NCBI GenBank assembly: GCA_035578155.1
Contig: JAPWDM010000043.1
Coordinates: forward strand, 886,919-950,918
Length of the DNA stretch: 64,000 bases
From: Brachynemurus nebulosus
Taxonomy: Eukaryota; Arthropoda; Insecta; Neuroptera; Myrmeleontidae
Direction: 5' to 3'
Positions 10,990 to 21,950 of this stretch are shown here, piece after piece (the stretch's first letter is position 1; each line of letters begins with the position of its first letter). The notes under the pieces were generated by a model. It was given only the letters and a program-made list of their open reading frames with translations. It had not been told where the DNA came from and made no database searches. Position numbers and translations under genes: made by a program.

Positions 10990-11700
10990 TTCAAAAGAGC
11001 GTTATAGGCGGGGGTAGGTTTTTGCCACCGTTGCCGCCATTTGTTAACGACGGGAGTACTTAAGCCTTTTCTGTAGGGATTAAATTAGATGTTGTCGGTA
11101 GCGATGAAACCCCCACAGAAAGGCCAAGGTTCGAACTCCTTATCACCACGGTCGCGTTGCGGAAACTTAAGGGTGTCCACTGTTCACCCAATAAAATAAT
11201 GAAGTTTCAACTTAACAATTTTATTAACAGAACCAATAAATAAATAATAGATACAAGAAACAAAATAGGAATCGCTTCCTCAAATAAACAGATATACATA
11301 TATAACCAAAAGGTAAAATGGAAAGAAATAAGACTCACCTAGACACACTTTTTTCCGTTGTTTAATTACAAACTCTTGCTATTTGCCACCAAAGCAAACA
11401 TCTCAATTTCGACCTTGAGTATGTTAAATAACCCTTAGTAGCCCATTTTCCACTGCTAGTTACTAACCACCCCCTGCTAGCAACTAGCTACCGGCTCCAA
11501 TGCTCTTCTCTACTCCATACTGTTCTGCTGCCCTTGACTTGACCCGACTCCCACTTTGACTTCTCCCCGACTTCTCTGTCGACTTCACTCTGACTTCTCT
11601 TTGGCTTCCCTCTGACTTCTCTCCGATTTCTCCTTGACTTCTTCTCCGATTATTGTACTTTACCATTCTTTTATATTATTATTTGACCCACATAACTACG
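10990..11700. repeat. Unclassified GC-richer island with a ctgacttct minisatellite
   Basis: 10,990-11,180 is unusually GC-rich and contains GGTTCGAACTCC, close to a Pol III B box. From about 11,520 to 11,655 the word CTGACTTCTCT or GACTTCTCC recurs roughly every 15-18 bp as a degenerate minisatellite. Read on the minus strand it gives a Glu/Lys/Ser/Arg-rich frame that is probably not a gene. The whole may be an eroded LTR or SINE-bearing insertion, but I cannot bound it. Confidence 0.4.
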
Positions 11701-11837
11701 TCATTTTTACCAGAGTTAGCAGAAAGTATGGATTAGTAAATTGTCGATATTTTTTGGTTGTTTGTTTTGGTTTACTGGCCTCGCTAACAACTTGTGTCTA
11801 AACAAATGGCTACCGATTGCAACAAGAGCAATAATAA

Positions 11838-12122
11838 TATCGCTCCTTTTATGGAAACAGGAAAAACGTCACAAATCAAAATTTCATAATTTTCGGTATG
11901 AAGGTTTAAAGACTGTGATATTTTTTTAAACTACTTATTAGTATTTTATAAATTTTAGTAAAATTTAGAAAAATTAAACACCTATAATGGTATTTAATTT
12001 TACTACTATAATTTAAAAAAAATATTTTAATATGTAAAATAACACCAAGTCCTTAAGCCTCCGTACTGGAAATTATTTAATTTTGATTTGTGACGCTTTT
12101 TCATAAAAGAAGTGATACGATG
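11838..12122. mobile_element. Foldback MITE (~60-bp arms)
   Basis: ACGTCACAAATCAAAATT near 11,866 is inverted as AATTTTGATTTGTGACGC near 12,078. The similarity extends out to CTTTTATG on each side, giving imperfect ~60-bp arms around a short AT-rich centre. It has no coding capacity. The family is unknown. Confidence 0.6.
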
Positions 12123-13383
12123 TAAGGTGTAATGGCCGTAAAAACTTTCAATAATTTATATCAACCATTAAAATTATAATTTTATTTATGACAAAATTCT
12201 CGAACTTCATGAAAATTTTTCTGTTAACAACTAAATTGATTCATTAAATATCGTATTCATCTAACAAGTATACAATTAAAGTATCTTTAATCAAAAATCT
12301 GCTTTTTCGTTTTTATTTCAGGATATATGATGGGGTCTATTGAATAAAAAGAAGTATTTGCTTTTACTTCCTATTTTTTAAGTCTTTACTTATGATCAGT
12401 TGAATAAAAACCTAAGTGATTACTTAAAAAAAGAGTTTACTTATATCAAATAAGTAAACTCAAATTATTTCCAGTATTTACTTAGTGTGGAAGTATTTAC
12501 TGAGATTTTTCCAGTTAGTACTTTTTTTTAGTTCAATAAAAACAAGTATAGTCTTAAATCGATAAGTAATAACTTGAATACACCAATACCTCAGTTTGCG
12601 TCGTGGTTACGTTCCAACGACGCAAAGTGAATTAAGCAAACCATGTAAAGATCAACGATAGGTTTCAGGGTTACGAAAATACGACTTTTTAACTCGAACC
12701 CAAATCAACGTAACTTCGAAAATCTAACGACGCACAGTGAAAATTAGTATTAATTCAGCAGCGACACAACTTCGAAAAAACGCAAAACGAAACGACACAA
12801 AGCGAGGTATTGGTGTATTTACAAGGTTAGTACAGAGCATACTTTTTATTAAAACAGAAGTATTTCTTGAGTTATTTGTGGTTATTTTAAATATGGTAGA
12901 CTTTGTAAATATACGCAATATTAAGCAGTATAACGAAAGAAAGAACGTAAGTCCTATCAGATCAAAGATTTTGCTACCTTTTATGCTTTCTAACGGACTC
13001 AGATGAAACCAAAGGAGCGGCTCTCAGCTCACGCCAAAAAATGGAGACATTTCTGAGATTCGTTAGTGACACCGGATTTCAAACAGGCATTGCTCAAGAT
13101 TTTGGAGTTCACTGCGCAACAGTGCGCAAAACTATAAACAATGTTCCTGATAGTATTATGGAAAAATCTCATCACTGGATAAAATTTCCATTTAATTTAC
13201 AGGCTATGGAGGAAACTAGAGTAACATGGTCAAATAGATTTCGAATACCTACACGGAAAGAAAAATCATATAATTTTTGTAGATAAAATTTCAGAAAAAT
13301 TATCATGCTCTTTTATAATGCGTGCGCGATCGACGACCAAAGTAAAAAATATATTATAGCATGGTAAAATTTAATGTGCTAAC

Positions 13384-13488
13384 ACAACTTCTATCACAAT
13401 CTTATGCATATATGTTATAGTTTAATTCTTGTTGTCGTACTCTTTCATTTGCGCATTTGACCCGCAACCTTATGTTGCTTGGGCTGTA
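13384..13488. mobile_element. Right part of a Tc1/mariner-like MITE
   Basis: 'ttctatcacaatcttatgca' through GCAACCTTATGTTG..GGGCTGTA matches the right half of the complete MITE at 27,512-27,665, ending in the same GGGCTG|TA. No left TIR is present here, so the copy is truncated. It lies within the Harbinger relic. Confidence 0.65.
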
Positions 13489-14403
13489 CCTGTAAAAACT
13501 TCGAAGACGCCCGATCTTTTCCGACGTTCGATTCTTCATGATGCATACAAAAATGATTGGCAACAATATATTCTAATACTGAAGATAGTGAAGTAACAAA
13601 ATGATGAATTAAACGATGACCATCCGTCCTGTAAGACATTCTAATGAACACTGATTCGACACCACACAACACTACACCAGCAGTGACCAGCTACTTGCAA
13701 CACCACCAGTCTGGCTATGTGACCTTCATATATGATTGTGTTGATACCTTTTGCAGCTTGCCTCGCTATGTGATAGCGTTGATACCTTCTCTTTCTTTCT
13801 TTCTACTATTAGCTTCTTTTCTTCTTTTCTACTTTTCTTCTATTTTGGAAGAAATGTAGAAAAGAAGAAATGTAGAAAATGGAACTTTTTACTGTGCTGT
13901 TTTACAAATTTTACGGAGCTAATATTACGGAAAGAATATTCTATCCTTTAAATTTTCTATGATTAATTATAATTTTTATATTTTTACCGTACAAAATTGA
14001 ATATGTTCGCCTTTTACACGTCGATTGTAGTGCTGAGCACAGTAATTTTTATATGAATTTTCTCTCTGTGTACAGTTGTTGGTGCACTAGATTGCACTCA
14101 CGTTCGCCATTAAAAAACCATCAACGTTTGGAGATGACTATATTAACAGGAAAGGATTTTCGAGCATAAATATGCAAGTAACTTGTGATTCAAGTGAAAT
14201 GATTACAAGTGTGTACGCTCAGTGGCCTGGAAGTGTTCATAATTCCAGGATTTGCTAACAAAGCTGCATATATAACACTATTTTAAGATTTCGAGGTAAT
14301 TTCTGTTTGCTTGGAGGCAGCGGATACGGAATTACTCCATGGTTATTAATTCCGTTCAAAAATCCCCAAAACAGAAATAAAGAAATGTTTAACAATATTC
14401 ACT

Positions 14404-14677
14404 CCCGATTTTGGCGGGACAGTCCTGCTTTTTGGAAGACTGTCCCGCGTCCCGCCGATTTTTAAAAATGTCCCGCTTTTTAGAAAATATCTACATCATT
14501 TCTTATTGTAAATGTAACTGACGTTTTTTTTTTACTCGCTAGTTATTTTTTAAGAGAAAGTTTGAAAAAAAAGTAGGAAAAATTAAGATTTTTTTCTTTT
14601 CAAGCAAAAGGTAGGGGCGCCATTTTTTACGGTGCCTTTCATCTTATTTGTCCCGCTTTGTCCCAATGAAAATCTGG
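14404..14677. mobile_element. MITE nested in the Harbinger transposase
   Basis: The ends CCCGATTTT..GGGACA and (inverted) CCAGATTTT..GGGACA are flanked by TCACT on both sides (14,399-14,403 and 14,678-14,682). It splits the transposase between ...MFNNIH and RERVIIERVFG. The interior shares 'caagcaaaaggtaggggcg' with the partial MITE at 2500-2650, so one may have inserted into, or captured part of, the other. Confidence 0.65.
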
Positions 14678-15116
14678 TCACTTTAGGGAAAGAGTTATAA
14701 TTGAAAGGGTATTTGGGCAACCGAAACAAGATTTCCTATTTTGGGGCACAAGCTGAGAGTATCTTAGGAAAAAGTTCCAAAAATAATTGTCTGTTGTGCT
14801 GTATTACACAATATTAGTAAACATCTACACGATGATTTTGACTTTATAGAAAAACAATTTCCAAATGATTACGAAGAATATTATGCGTTTGTTACAATTC
14901 TCCAAAATCAAGTGTTTACTTCTAAGGATAAGTTAATACTTATAAGTAAATACTTAAATGTTTAAATGTTTTTCCAATATTTACTTTTAAGTAAAAGGGT
15001 TCTTTTATTAAAGTCAAATGAAGTAATGTCTTCTACTTAAAAGTATTAACTTTTCTGTATAAGTAACCACTTATAAGGTTTTACTTTGTTTTATTCAACA
15101 GACTCATGGTCTTTAT

Positions 15117-15308
15117 CTGGGTTGGATTTACCCTAAGTGCCGCTCGGGGCACTGTGAAATATGCCGCTTCTGCTTTTCAGTAAACCAAAAATTTCCTATA
15201 AAAAAAAATAAGTGACGAGTAAAAAAAAAAACCGCAGTTTTCAATCCCAAATTTTGCCGCTCTCTTAAAAATTTGCGGTCCAGAATCAGTGCCCCGCGTG
15301 CCTATAGA
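15117..15308. mobile_element. Short hAT-type MITE
   Basis: A perfect 8-bp direct repeat gtctttat (15,109-15,116 and 15,309-15,316) brackets 192 bp. The left end CTGGGTTGGATTTACCC resembles the CAGRGCCGGATTTAC family end, but the right end is eroded. The interior has GCCGCTCGGGGCAC and its inverse. It inserted 3 bp beyond the right end of the Harbinger element. Confidence 0.65.
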
Positions 15309-15316
15309 GTCTTTAT

Positions 15317-16570
15317 ATTACAGCAACAAAGTGATTCTTAAGAATAAAAGGTTTTATTTCTGTTCCGGATTTTTCATTTTTTGATCCAGCTTAATTTTAT
15401 TTAGAATTATTAGACGTAAGCAATTTTTGACGACGCATTATTAGACGTAAGCAATAGTCAACTCCTCATTGAAATACCGTTTTGTAATAAATTTTGACGT
15501 CCAACGTAGGGCATTTAAGACAAAGAGGGGTTATTTAAATAAAGGTGAGGCAAAATTTAAGCCTTACCGGACTAAATGAAATTCTGTCCTAGGGCTATAT
15601 TATATTATGAAGTGAATTTCACGAAGTGAACTTATTATATTTTTTTCTTTCTGTAAATAGGTTAAGAGTTAAGAGTAATAAAAATACTCACATTTTTACT
15701 GAAATAATTTTTTCACGATTTCAATTCCTGGGAGCTCATTGGGGAGATTTACCATGTGGTTTTTTTATCTACTTTGTGTTTACTTGAAAGTACCGTGACA
15801 AATCTTTTGTCTCTCCAAAAAACCACTGCTTGGTCACCATTTCTACTCAAACCACATTTAAAATTGTTTTTTGTGTTTAGTAATCTCGATAGATATATCC
15901 GTCACAAGCCCAAAGATACATATATCCGTCGAACGGATATATCCGTCTTTCGTCCGGAAGGAAACGGAAAAAAGACGGATATATTCGTCTATAGCCCGGA
16001 AAGGATTAAAAGACAAGTTAATTTAAGATACGAAATATTAGTGCCACTAATTGGTTACGGTTATTTAAGAGAATATATTCAACTACATATAGTCGATTAG
16101 GTTTGTTTAAAAATTATTTATAAGATTATTTAAGGCAAGGTAAAAATTTTAGAAAATGTCAAATCTTAATTAGGATAACGTTAAAGTTGTTTAGGTTATA
16201 ACTTAATTATTTGAGGCTATCAAATGAAATTTGCTAAAAAACAGTACGATTATATTTATACATAAGTTTCTACTTTATAAATATTAATACTGTGAATCTA
16301 GGTACTTAGAAATGTTTGATAGGATATTAGGTTCAATAAGGAGTTTAATTTAATTAATCATAGGCATTATGAGTTGGAAAAGTATTAACATGAATCTAAA
16401 TATGAGAAAATTAGATTCAATAAAATTAATTAGATTAATTTAAAATTTTAAGTAAATTAATTTAAAGGCTACTTAGAAAGCAGCAAGGGCTGTAGTAATA
16501 TAATCTGTATGACACATGTAGAAATGTAAAAAAAGGAACTAACATGTTTCCTTACCTTCCTTTAATTTTA
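15317..16570. other. AT-rich spacer
   Basis: No gene is supported. A short cluster of CGGATATATCCGTC-type palindromes at about 15,890-15,990 stands out. A 114-residue open frame across it has no recognisable domain, and I do not call it a gene. Confidence 0.4.
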
Positions 16571-16578
16571 CCTGAGAT

Positions 16579-16798
16579 CAGGGTCGAACCTAGCCTAAGT
16601 GGCACCCGGGGTTGGGTCAAAAAATGGTGCCCCTGTAGAAAAAAGATTTCTTTTTCCCTCTTAAAAAACAAGTGACGAGCAAAAAAAAAACATCACATAC
16701 CTAATTTTGGCGCCCCCAAGACCTGCCTGCCGGGGCACGTGCCAAAATTTGGCACCTCGGGCGGTCGCCCGGCTTGCCCGCCCCTTTATCCGGCGCTG
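16579..16798. mobile_element. hAT-type MITE, CAGRGCCGG family
   Basis: The left end CAGGGTCGAACCTAG and the right end ...TTTATCCGGCGCTG are flanked by cctgagat and cctgggat (7 of 8 identical). The body is GC-rich, contains inverted GGCACC words, and shares 'aagtgacgagcaaaaaaaaa' with the copies near 15,215 and (diverged) 43,040. Confidence 0.75.
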
Positions 16799-16802
16799 CC
16801 TG

Positions 16803-16925
16803 GGATTCTATGTGAGTCCAAGGTTAGGTTGCTCTAAGAAGTGTTGGAATGTTTCGCACATTTGGGATTCTATGATAGCCCAAATTTAGGTTGTTCGAAG
16901 GAGCATAGCGTAAGCCCGCCTATCT
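16803..16925. repeat. Two-copy 61-bp direct repeat
   Basis: GGGATTCTATG..GTTAGGTTG at about 16,802 recurs at about 16,863 with substitutions. It is a local duplication immediately to the right of the MITE at 16,579. Confidence 0.65.
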
Positions 16926-17462
16926 TGCTCAAGAAAGCAGAATGTTTTCCTTTTGTGTCAGTGGAATTTTGTACAAGTTCTATTATTTTGCTCATAGGAG
17001 CTTTAGTTTAGTTTAATGGTTTGCAGTTTCGAGTGAGAAATTTGTAGAAGGTATTGACGTCCGTTAAGAACAATAAAATTTTACATACAAAGGGTCAATT
17101 TTAATAAACCGAACACAGAGAATATAAATTAGGCCCTAATAATAGAGAATAAATATTCTTTAATGGAGAGGCTTGTATGACTTTATTTTATTCCATGGAG
17201 CCCGAATTTTTCATATTTCAGCCCTACATAATCTCACATGGAATTCGATTCAAGTAGTTTTTAGCGACAAACGGTCAACCCCTAAGCCTAGCCACAAAAG
17301 GTTTTCTATTTTTATTACAACATTCGTTTATTCACTTTTTAGGACAATTTACTAGATAATTATAATCTATAAGAGAAGTTATTTATAGATCATAAAAGAT
17401 TTAATTACTGAGAGACTAAACAATACTTATGTACGTGATTTATTCAAGAAATCATTACGATT
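16926..17462. other. Spacer, nothing recognised
   Basis: No supportable feature. Confidence 0.4.
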
Positions 17463-17466
17463 TTAA

Positions 17467-18368
17467 CCCTAGAATCATACGTTGGTCTACGAGAAACGTT
17501 AATCATACATCGACGTCGTTTTGACGGATGGACTTTTTACGGAGAGTTTTAGAGTTTATTTGCAAAAAACATTTTTTTTACATAACAATAGTACAAAAGC
17601 GAACAAAATATTTAAAAAAATTGGATTTGGAAAAATTTCTTAATGTAAATATTTATTAATTTTTTTAATCTTTTTATCAAAACATATTTTCATTATAAAA
17701 ATTAAAAAATAGATAAATACATCAATTGTAATAATTAATTTATGAACTTTTATGAGTCAGTGGACATGTGTGACTTTACAGAATGTGAAATTTCTCAGTC
17801 ATAAATATTCCTATAGATATGTAGTTATTTCCCCATTAGGCACATTTGTAAATTTCCTAAAATTTGTTAGTAATTTTTCGGATAAGATCTCAAAAAATAA
17901 TAAAAATTAAAATATTTTCCACAAAATAAATTGTTAATCTTTTATTAAGTCATTCGAAACGCATTCTTTAGTTTTCGATTCAATATATTAAAACTTCAGT
18001 ATTATGTCGTCTCTATAAGTCAAACAGCTGTAATCATCTTTCACATTATCATAATCATTGAATAAATTAATTATAACATCCATATCTTTAATAAATTTTA
18101 GAAAAATTAGGAAAACTTTTATATGTGGAATACAAAATCTTTAAAAAAAAACATCGCGTAATCATACATCGACGTCCTTTTGACGGACACTATTTCAATA
18201 CAAACAAAACGACAATGACTATAAACAAAATAAATACGTGTGGTGTGTTAAAACAACAAATAAATTAGATCACAGAAATCTCACAGCAAGCAGGCCACGA
18301 CAAGTTGTAGACTTGGAGCAGGTAGAGAAGTTCGTACGTCGTTTTGACGTGTACGTATGATTCTAGGG
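17467..18368. mobile_element. Non-autonomous piggyBac element
   Basis: A perfect 16-bp TIR, CCCTAGAATCATACGT, at both ends is flanked by TTAA on each side (17,463-17,466 and 18,369-18,372). TTAA and the CCCTAGAA start are piggyBac hallmarks. Just inside, ATACATCGACGTC.TTTTGACGGA occurs at about 17,508 and again, in the same orientation, at about 18,163. A related word, TACGTCGTTTTGACG, lies next to the right end. The 902-bp body has no transposase, so it would depend on a full-length relative elsewhere. Confidence 0.92.
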
Positions 18369-18372
18369 TTAA

Positions 18373-19948
18373 TTGTGCTTGAAGAAATTTAATTATATCG
18401 ATCATAAAGGAACCATATGGATACGAATTGAATAAAAAACAAATAAAGGTGTACAAAAAATGCATTGCAAAAAGAATCAAGGCTATAAAGATGTAGTAAT
18501 AACGGTGTGATTGATTTTCTGACTTTTTTAATGCCATTCACATTAACTTGGTACATGTAACCCGCATGTTAGTTACACCGTTTGTTACATTGCTATTATA
18601 CCTAATAATATATTAAAATAAACATTGTCAGTTGGTGCGGTTGGTATCAAGTCCGTTAGTTTTACTCACTTTTATTACTATAAAATGTATTTTTATCAGA
18701 ATGATTAATATGACTACAGAAATAGAACAACATGAAATAATACTATAGTTAATTGTGTGGGTTGATGAACAAATTTAGAAGAAAAAAAAATGGCAAAATA
18801 TTATTTAATAATAATATATAATAGCAATAATAGGTAACAGTAATATGAATAGTTACAGAGGAAATCCCTTTTAAGAAAACTCTCTCCATAGTAAACAATA
18901 TTTTATACAGAAAATATTGCCTAAACTTGGTTAGCTTTTTATGAAATTCCAAAATTTTCTATGAAGAGTTACCGTAGCCTCATGTAACTTTATCATAATT
19001 TCCAATTCAAATTTGATAAATAAAATGAAAATAAAATTTAGATATACCTATTTAACTATTTTAATGAGATCAGCTGATAAAAATCTTTGATTTGCCTTAT
19101 AAATAAATTCTCCAAAAACTTAAATTACTAGTCAGAAATGAAAAAAAAAATAGGTTAAGATGTCAACGAATTCTTAACTTTATCAGCTTATGTTTTTCAG
19201 TGAAATATGAAAAATACTGCTAAAATTGCTAAATATTCCACTATTATTGACACTTTGTTGTAAATTTCAAATAATATGTTATATCAATATTATCAATGAA
19301 ACGTAATCGATTTCAAATCTTTGACGTGTGTTCCAATTACTGTATATTAATGCTAAAATGTCAAAATGTTTTTACCGTTTTTACTAAGCGTCCGTTGGTA
19401 AAGTTGGGAATCGTTAAAGTAACCTAACTTTTCCAAAGCTATATAAATAACCGGTGTAACCCAATTACTAAAATGAATCATTCGAAAATGCGCAAATTTT
19501 TGTACGGTAAAATTACCTACCTAAGTTTTATAGCTTCTGAAATATCAATTAAGGCACGCTTTTTGAAAACATGAATGTACCATATAAACTGAAAAGAAGC
19601 TAATGATTTAAAGAAATGGCGACCGAAAACTTCAGAAAATTTTATAGAACACTAGTAGTTTCCTAGAAATAGCTGTGTTATTAAAAAAAATACTATAGGT
19701 GTTATAAGTCAAGAAATTTTAATTTTTTTTCTTTTCAACACAAAGTGTAGTATGATAAAGTTAGGTTCAATAGGTAAAGATAGAAGGTTTAATACCTAAA
19801 CATTTTTTTTATTTTCCCACAAGTAGAATATAAAATTTAGAAAACTTTTTTTTTTTACATCAATGTGAATAGCGCAATAAATCATATAAAAATATGTTTT
19901 TAGATCCTTATTTTAATTTTACTAGTTTTTAGGAAAAGTTTCAAATAC
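18373..19948. other. AT-rich spacer, nothing recognised
   Basis: Several short open frames exist, but none has domains, codon bias or splice context to support a gene. Confidence 0.4.
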
Positions 19949-20046
19949 AGTAGAATTTTGATTAATCGTCACCGTTGGGATCGAGACTCTGACAGTTAAT
20001 CGAATTAGACGGATAATCTAAAGTTATTAATAAATTGATTTTACTA
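19949..20046. mobile_element. Truncated left end of the pogo-like MITE family
   Basis: ACAGTAGAATTTTGATTAATCG and the following bases resemble the left end of the complete element that begins 98 bp further on. The copy stops without a right TIR. Confidence 0.5.
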
Positions 20047-20533
20047 CAGTAGAATCTCTATTAATCGGGCAGCAGTGTCACCCAAAAATGTGTCCGCCTA
20101 ACAGGGTAAATAATATAGTATTCAATAATGTAGTATTCACAACTAAATTTTTAATTCAAAATTTTTTTAATTTTTTAATTCAAATCAATTTTATGAACGA
20201 ATTTATGTACTTATACCAAAATATAATGTTTACAAATGCATCGCCACATTAGAATCATCGTCAACAAGTTAAAACATGAACAATTATACCTAACCCATAT
20301 GAATATACATATCGTACTAGACACACTTGCGTCCGATTAATGGAGGTAATAATATATATTAAATAATATGTTTTAGTCAAAAAATATTGTGTCCGCATCT
20401 GGTTAATAGAGGGTCTGCGTAAGAGAGTACTGAAATGCATTGGTTTGAGTATAGCATCCCAACGTCATAAAAATTCGTCCGGCTACAGAAGGGGTCCGGT
20501 TAAGACAGGTGTCCGTATTCAGAGGTTCTACTG
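20047..20533. mobile_element. pogo/Tigger-like MITE with TA target site
   Basis: The ends CAGTAGAATCTCT and (inverted) CAGTAGAACCTCT are flanked by TA on both sides (20,045-20,046 and 20,534-20,535). CAGTAGAACCTCT ends with TA duplication are familiar for pogo-type Tc1/mariner MITEs in animals. Internal GTCCG..TTAAT/AACC words repeat on both strands. It has no coding sequence. Confidence 0.8.
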
Positions 20534-20535
20534 TA

Positions 20536-20990
20536 GTTAAATTATTTTATTGTGATAAATCTGACTGGCTAATGATCTTAAAGATGAACAAAAAAAGAAA
20601 CAAAAAATGCTGTGGACAACGTCTATTATAAATAAAAATTGGAAAAACCGGAAGTAAAATCGCATTTCATATTATGTATGTTAAGTATTACAATAAGCTT
20701 TAGTTTTTATTTTGTTTATGTTATTTTTAGAGTTCCGTAATCAAAATCTCGGAAACCTCCATCGTGTCTGTCTGTCTCATAGTATGGAATTGATTTGAAT
20801 TATTTCTTAATGATGATAAACTCTGTGGTTTGAAGATCTCGTAAATCAAAACTATGTAGTCTAAAAAGCGGATGTAAAACACATTATTTTTGGTATTATA
20901 AGTCTTGTAATAAATATTTGGAATGTTTTATTTGTCAAACTGAAATGTGCACGTGTTCTATTATATGTGACAGGAGATAATTATTTCTTA
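20536..20990. other. AT-rich spacer
   Basis: Nothing recognised. Confidence 0.4.
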
Positions 20991-20994
20991 TTAC

Positions 20995-21945
20995 TAATGC
21001 GGGAGAAGTACTAACTTGACGCACACATTTCTGTACGCAAAATAGCTGTTTGCCCACTGTACTCTTCCCACATTTTTTTGCGTGCGGAAAGTTAACTTTC
21101 CACACGCAAATTGACAATAAAACACGCAAAATTTAATCAATATACGCAAAGCCGCCTCTCGATTTTTCATTTAATAAATATTTCATAATTATTTATATAG
21201 AAACTATCAACAAAGTAATTTAAACAATATTTAATTCAGAAAAAAAAGACGAACACTCAAAAATATTATTTAGAAAAGTAATAAAAATGTCAAAAATAAT
21301 AATAATAATAGAAAAAAGTATGTGAAATTCGTAATAAAAAATAGTATGTGCAGCTCGTGCGGGATTGTCGATTGCCCACTCAAGCGAATGAGCGTACTCA
21401 CTACGTTCATGCGCTCAACTTCACTTTCGTGGGCAATCAAAAATTTCCCGCACTTATTGCACAATATACTATTTTATTACTTATGCGGGAGAAGTACTAA
21501 CTTGGCGCACACATTTCTGTACGCAAAATAGCTGTTTGCCCACTGTACTCTTCCCACATACTTTTTTGCGGGCGGGAAGTAACTTTCCACAAAACACACA
21601 AAGTAAATTTAATCAAAACACGCAAAGCCGCCCCTTGATTTTTCATTTAATAAATATTTCATAATTATTTCTATAGAAACCACCAACAAAGTAATTAAAA
21701 CAAGATTTAATTCAGAATAAAAGAAGAACACTTAAAAATATTATTTTAGAAAGTAATAAAATGTCAAAAAGAGTAATAATAATAGAAAAAAGTATGTGAA
21801 ATTCGTAATAAAAATAGTATGTGCAACTCGTGCGGGATTGTCGATTGCCCACTCAAGCGAATGAGCGTACTCACTACGTTCGTGCGCGCAACTTCGCTTT
21901 CGTGGGCAATCGACAATTTCCCGCACTTATTGCACAATATACTAT
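20995..21945. repeat. Tandem duplication (~484 bp) of a unit with a foldback core
   Basis: GCGGGAGAAGTACTAACTTG begins at about 21,000 and again at about 21,484. The two units match closely throughout. Each ends in a hairpin-forming block (about 21,344-21,462 and 21,822-21,936), in which TGCGGGA..CGATTGCCCAC pairs with GTGGGCAATC..TCCCGCA. Units end in TTGCACAATATACTATT. Short open frames in both orientations are by-products of the palindrome. Confidence 0.8.
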
Positions 21946-21950
21946 TAAAA

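Larger units (their letters stand above)
13041..14870 (+). pseudogene. Harbinger (HARBI1-like) transposase pseudogene
   Basis: The 13,041-13,286 frame reads FLRFVSDTGFQTGIAQDFGV, the N-terminal helix-turn-helix region of Harbinger nucleases. Further on come GALDCTHV (first catalytic Asp, about 14,085), WPGSVHNSR (about 14,223; normally PGSxHDS, here Asp to Asn), LLGGSGYGITPWLLIPF (about 14,310; normally LLGDSGY, Asp to Gly) and VIIERVFGQPKQDF (about 14,695; the family's ErafGxlK motif), followed by CCAVLHNI. Two of the acidic sites of the DDE nuclease are thus lost, and stop codons interrupt the frame. Confidence 0.85.
12333..15105 (+). mobile_element. Degenerate PIF/Harbinger transposon
   Basis: The ends GGGTCTATTGAATAAAA and (inverted) GAGTCTGTTGAATAAAA bound the element, with atg on each side (12,330-12,332 and 15,106-15,108). 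Subterminal zones are rich in AAGTAAAT/ATTTACTT words in both orientations. A plus-strand Harbinger-type transposase survives only in pieces (13,041-13,286 and 14,080-14,870) and is broken by stops, substitutions of catalytic residues and a nested MITE. The element is therefore old and immobile by itself. Confidence 0.82.

Noticed and set aside
11484..11666. Glu/Lys/Ser-rich 60-codon minus frame
   Set aside because: It is a translated minisatellite with a 15-18-bp period.
15756..16100. 114-codon open frame as a gene
   Set aside because: It spans a repeat of CGGATATATCCGTC, has no recognisable domain and lacks splice or promoter support.
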